A stretch of 64,000 bases of DNA, taken from the NCBI GenBank assembly GCA_022827835.1, contig JAJEIO010000049.1:62001-126000 (forward strand), read 5' to 3'. A program made the position numbers and the translations under genes. Shown here one piece after another: positions 62,344 through 64,000 of this stretch. This stretch comes from Candidatus Latescibacterota bacterium. Lineage in GTDB: Bacteria > Latescibacterota > UBA2968 > UBA8231. Numbering within the stretch: position 1 is the first letter of the stretch; the number at the start of each line of letters is the position of its first letter. The notes under the pieces are model-generated. The model had not been told where the DNA came from. It made no database searches and worked only from the letters and a program-made list of their open reading frames with translations.

Positions 62344-63323
62344 CCCAAGAGACTATCGCCCCAGCCGCTGGGCAGTACCACAGTGATCTGCCCGCCGAGG
62401 AGCTCATCGCCCAAATCAACCATTTGCGCCGCGAGAAAAACGCGGTCATCCTCGCGCACAACTACCAGATCCCGCCGATCCAAGACTTGGCCGACTTCAC
62501 GGGTGATTCGCTCGGGCTGTCAGTGGAAGCGGCCAAGACGGATGCCGAGCGCATCGTCTTCTGCGGCGTGCATTTCATGGCCGAGTCGGCCAAAATCCTC
62601 AGCCCCGGCAAGCAGGTGTTCTTGCCCCATTTGGGCGCGGGCTGTTCGCTGGCCGACTCCATCACCCCCGAAAGCCTCGACGATTGGAAAGCAGACTATC
62701 CCGATCACACGGTGGTGACGTACGTCAACTCCACGGCCGAGGTAAAGGCCGAGTCCGACATCTGCTGCACCTCGGCCAACGCCGTCTCAGTGGTGCGCAG
62801 CCTCGATAGCGACAAGATTCTCTTTACGCCCGACCGCAACTTGGGCCGCTGGGTGGCTGAGCAGGTGCCGGAGAAAGAGGTAGTCGTGTACGACGGCGCG
62901 TGCCCGACGCACGACGTGCTACGCGCGGCCAGCGTCGAGCGCACCCGCAGCGAATTCCCCGAGGCCGTCATCATTGCGCATCCGGAATGCCGCGAGGACG
63001 TGGTCGAAATCGCGCACGAAGTATGCTCGACTACGGGGATGCTCAAGGCCGTTGAAAAGTACCCCGAGGCCAAGAGCTTCATCATCGCCACGGAAAACGG
63101 CATGTTGCACCAGCTCCGGCAGCGCTTCCCACACCAGGAGTTCGTCGCGGCGGACGGCTGCATTGGCTGCCGGCTACACTGCCCCTACATGAAAATCACC
63201 GACCTGCAAGACGTGTACTTTTCGCTGCTGTACGAGCGCTACGAAATTACACTGGACGACGAGGTGATTGTGGGGGCGCGGCGGGCGTTGGAGCGGATGA
63301 TGGCGGTGCCACGGGACGATTGA
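62340..63323 (+). CDS. nadA: Quinolinate synthase
   Basis: 327 residues from ATG 62340. The NadA pattern is complete: ILAHNYQIPPIQDLADFTGDSLGLS, FCGVHFMAESAKIL and the GCSLADS segment with Cys102; TYVNSTAEVKAESDICCTSANAV; HPECRE with Cys217; and ADGCIGCRLHCPYMKITD with Cys281 as the likely third 4Fe-4S ligand. It condenses iminoaspartate and DHAP to quinolinate in NAD synthesis. Its start overlaps the RHH-like gene. No nadB or nadC is in the window. Confidence 0.97.
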   Translation: MTQETIAPAAGQYHSDLPAEELIAQINHLRREKNAVILAHNYQIPPIQDLADFTGDSLGLSVEAAKTDAERIVFCGVHFMAESAKILSPGKQVFLPHLGAGCSLADSITPESLDDWKADYPDHTVVTYVNSTAEVKAESDICCTSANAVSVVRSLDSDKILFTPDRNLGRWVAEQVPEKEVVVYDGACPTHDVLRAASVERTRSEFPEAVIIAHPECREDVVEIAHEVCSTTGMLKAVEKYPEAKSFIIATENGMLHQLRQRFPHQEFVAADGCIGCRLHCPYMKITDLQDVYFSLLYERYEITLDDEVIVGARRALERMMAVPRDD

Positions 63324-63339
63324 GCTGTTGGAATTGTAG

Positions 63340-64000
63340 TTAGCTTCTGTATTTACTTCGCGCTTTTTCGAAGAGCATTTGCTGGATCGATTGGGCGTCT
63401 TTCGCATCTCCTGTTCCGCATTCCGAATCCAACCTCTGAAGTGCGGCTCGATGAAATTCGGGCGCGACCTCAAAACCTATGAAGTGCCTGTTGAGTCGCC
63501 GTGCGGCAACAGCCGTAGTGCCGCTGCCCATAAACGGATCCAATACCACTTGGCCCTCTTGCGTTGTGAGCTTGATCAAGAACTCGATGAGCTTCAACGG
63601 TTTCTGGGCCTCGTGAATTTTTTGTTCGCCCTTCTGGAAACCAAATGCCAAGAGATTTGTTGGGGTCGCGCCATGGCTCTGACACGCTTCTATGTTCATG
63701 GCCCCTACACCTTGCTCAAGGATGTTGTCGGCAATGGTCCCGCCGATCTTGTAGGGTTTTACAAACCAAGCAATCGGCTCATATACGGGTGCGAGGTTCC
63801 CCAAACGCCAGCCGCGCCACGCTTTGGCCTCGGCCTCTAACCCGCGCCTCGCAAAGACAATGCTCACCCTTTGCGCTCGATGATGCGCCGAGTCTTTCTG
63901 CCAAGCGAGCATGTCCTTGAGGAGGAAACCGCTGTCTTCAAAAGCATTGACGACGCGGTGTATGGTGCGGCGTGCACCAAAAACGAAGAGTGATGCGCCG
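63340..64000 (-). CDS. DNA methyltransferase, N6/N4 class (5' end outside window)
   Basis: The frame is open to the window edge, so at least ~220 residues are present and the start is missing. The visible part contains VLDPFMGSGTTAVAARRLNRHF, the SAM-binding motif I, then GFEVAPEFHRAALQRL. Upstream is FGARRTIHRVV, then LLKDMLAWQKDSAHHRAQRV, typical of the region between the catalytic and SAM motifs. Since motif I is near the C-terminus, the catalytic DPPY-type motif should lie upstream, giving beta-class order. It may be part of a restriction-modification system outside the window. Convergent with nadA. Confidence 0.9.
   Translation of the reverse strand, partial: GASLFVFGARRTIHRVVNAFEDSGFLLKDMLAWQKDSAHHRAQRVSIVFARRGLEAEAKAWRGWRLGNLAPVYEPIAWFVKPYKIGGTIADNILEQGVGAMNIEACQSHGATPTNLLAFGFQKGEQKIHEAQKPLKLIEFLIKLTTQEGQVVLDPFMGSGTTAVAARRLNRHFIGFEVAPEFHRAALQRLDSECGTGDAKDAQSIQQMLFEKARSKYRS

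Overview
The window looks like a chromosomal fragment of an uncultured, Gram-negative-type bacterium. The gene content resembles candidate phyla of the FCB/Latescibacterota kind: several phytanoyl-CoA-dioxygenase-like proteins, Gfo/Idh/MocA and TIM-barrel sugar enzymes, a formylglycine sulfatase, secreted proteins ending in FlgD-Ig-like domains, GT-C/TPR membrane proteins, a DapL lysine route and a SufBCDSU system with an Rrf2 regulator. This placement is an inference from gene content; no rRNA or tRNA gene was seen.

Layout. 1-1700: 3' end of a surface protein, then an arylsulfatase-type sulfatase. 1753-5885: an NAD epimerase, a GH4 glycosidase and a divergent DASS anion symporter, with a long inverted repeat between the last two. 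5942-11890: a tightly packed six-gene minus-strand operon for sugar or sugar-acid catabolism (enolase-superfamily enzyme, PhyH-like protein, epimerase, Ldh_2 dehydrogenase, metallo-beta-lactamase, Gfo/Idh/MocA). A PhyH-like gene on the plus strand follows at 11982-12824.

12886-24807: SUF Fe-S cluster operon on the minus strand in the order sufB, then sufC, sufD, sufS, sufU, sufT, an Rrf2 regulator and a DUF433 gene. About 5.3 kb of visibly AT-richer DNA lies between sufB and sufC, all in the same direction. It carries a Pycsar anti-phage system (PycTM and PycC), a 45-residue protein with a strong ribosome site, a DUF433 protein with six exact 13-residue repeats, a Uma2-type nuclease-like protein, and an AAA-ATPase overlapping a small gene of unassigned family. 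This defence-like block inside a housekeeping operon is the most notable feature.

24890-33742: MoxR/DUF58/DUF4175-type envelope genes with a TPR protein and a protein usually named asparagine synthetase B, interrupted by a PhyH-HEAT fusion. 33876-57899: envelope and secretion region with an oligopeptide-transporter-like membrane protein, three large paralogous surface proteins with FlgD-like C-termini, a SurA-like prolyl isomerase lipoprotein, two GT-C/TPR membrane proteins, a CBM9-like secreted protein, a 902-residue putative outer-membrane protein, a SurA_N-TPR lipoprotein, an FG-GAP/UnbV lipoprotein and a SUMF1-like protein lacking the catalytic cysteines. 57918-64000: glnS, a TIM-barrel isomerase flanked by AATTC-rich repeats, dapL, a ribbon-helix-helix-like gene overlapping nadA, and the 3' part of a DNA methyltransferase running off the end.

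No intergenic stretch exceeds about 300 bases. The longest, 4172-4466, holds the inverted repeat and promoter-like sequence.
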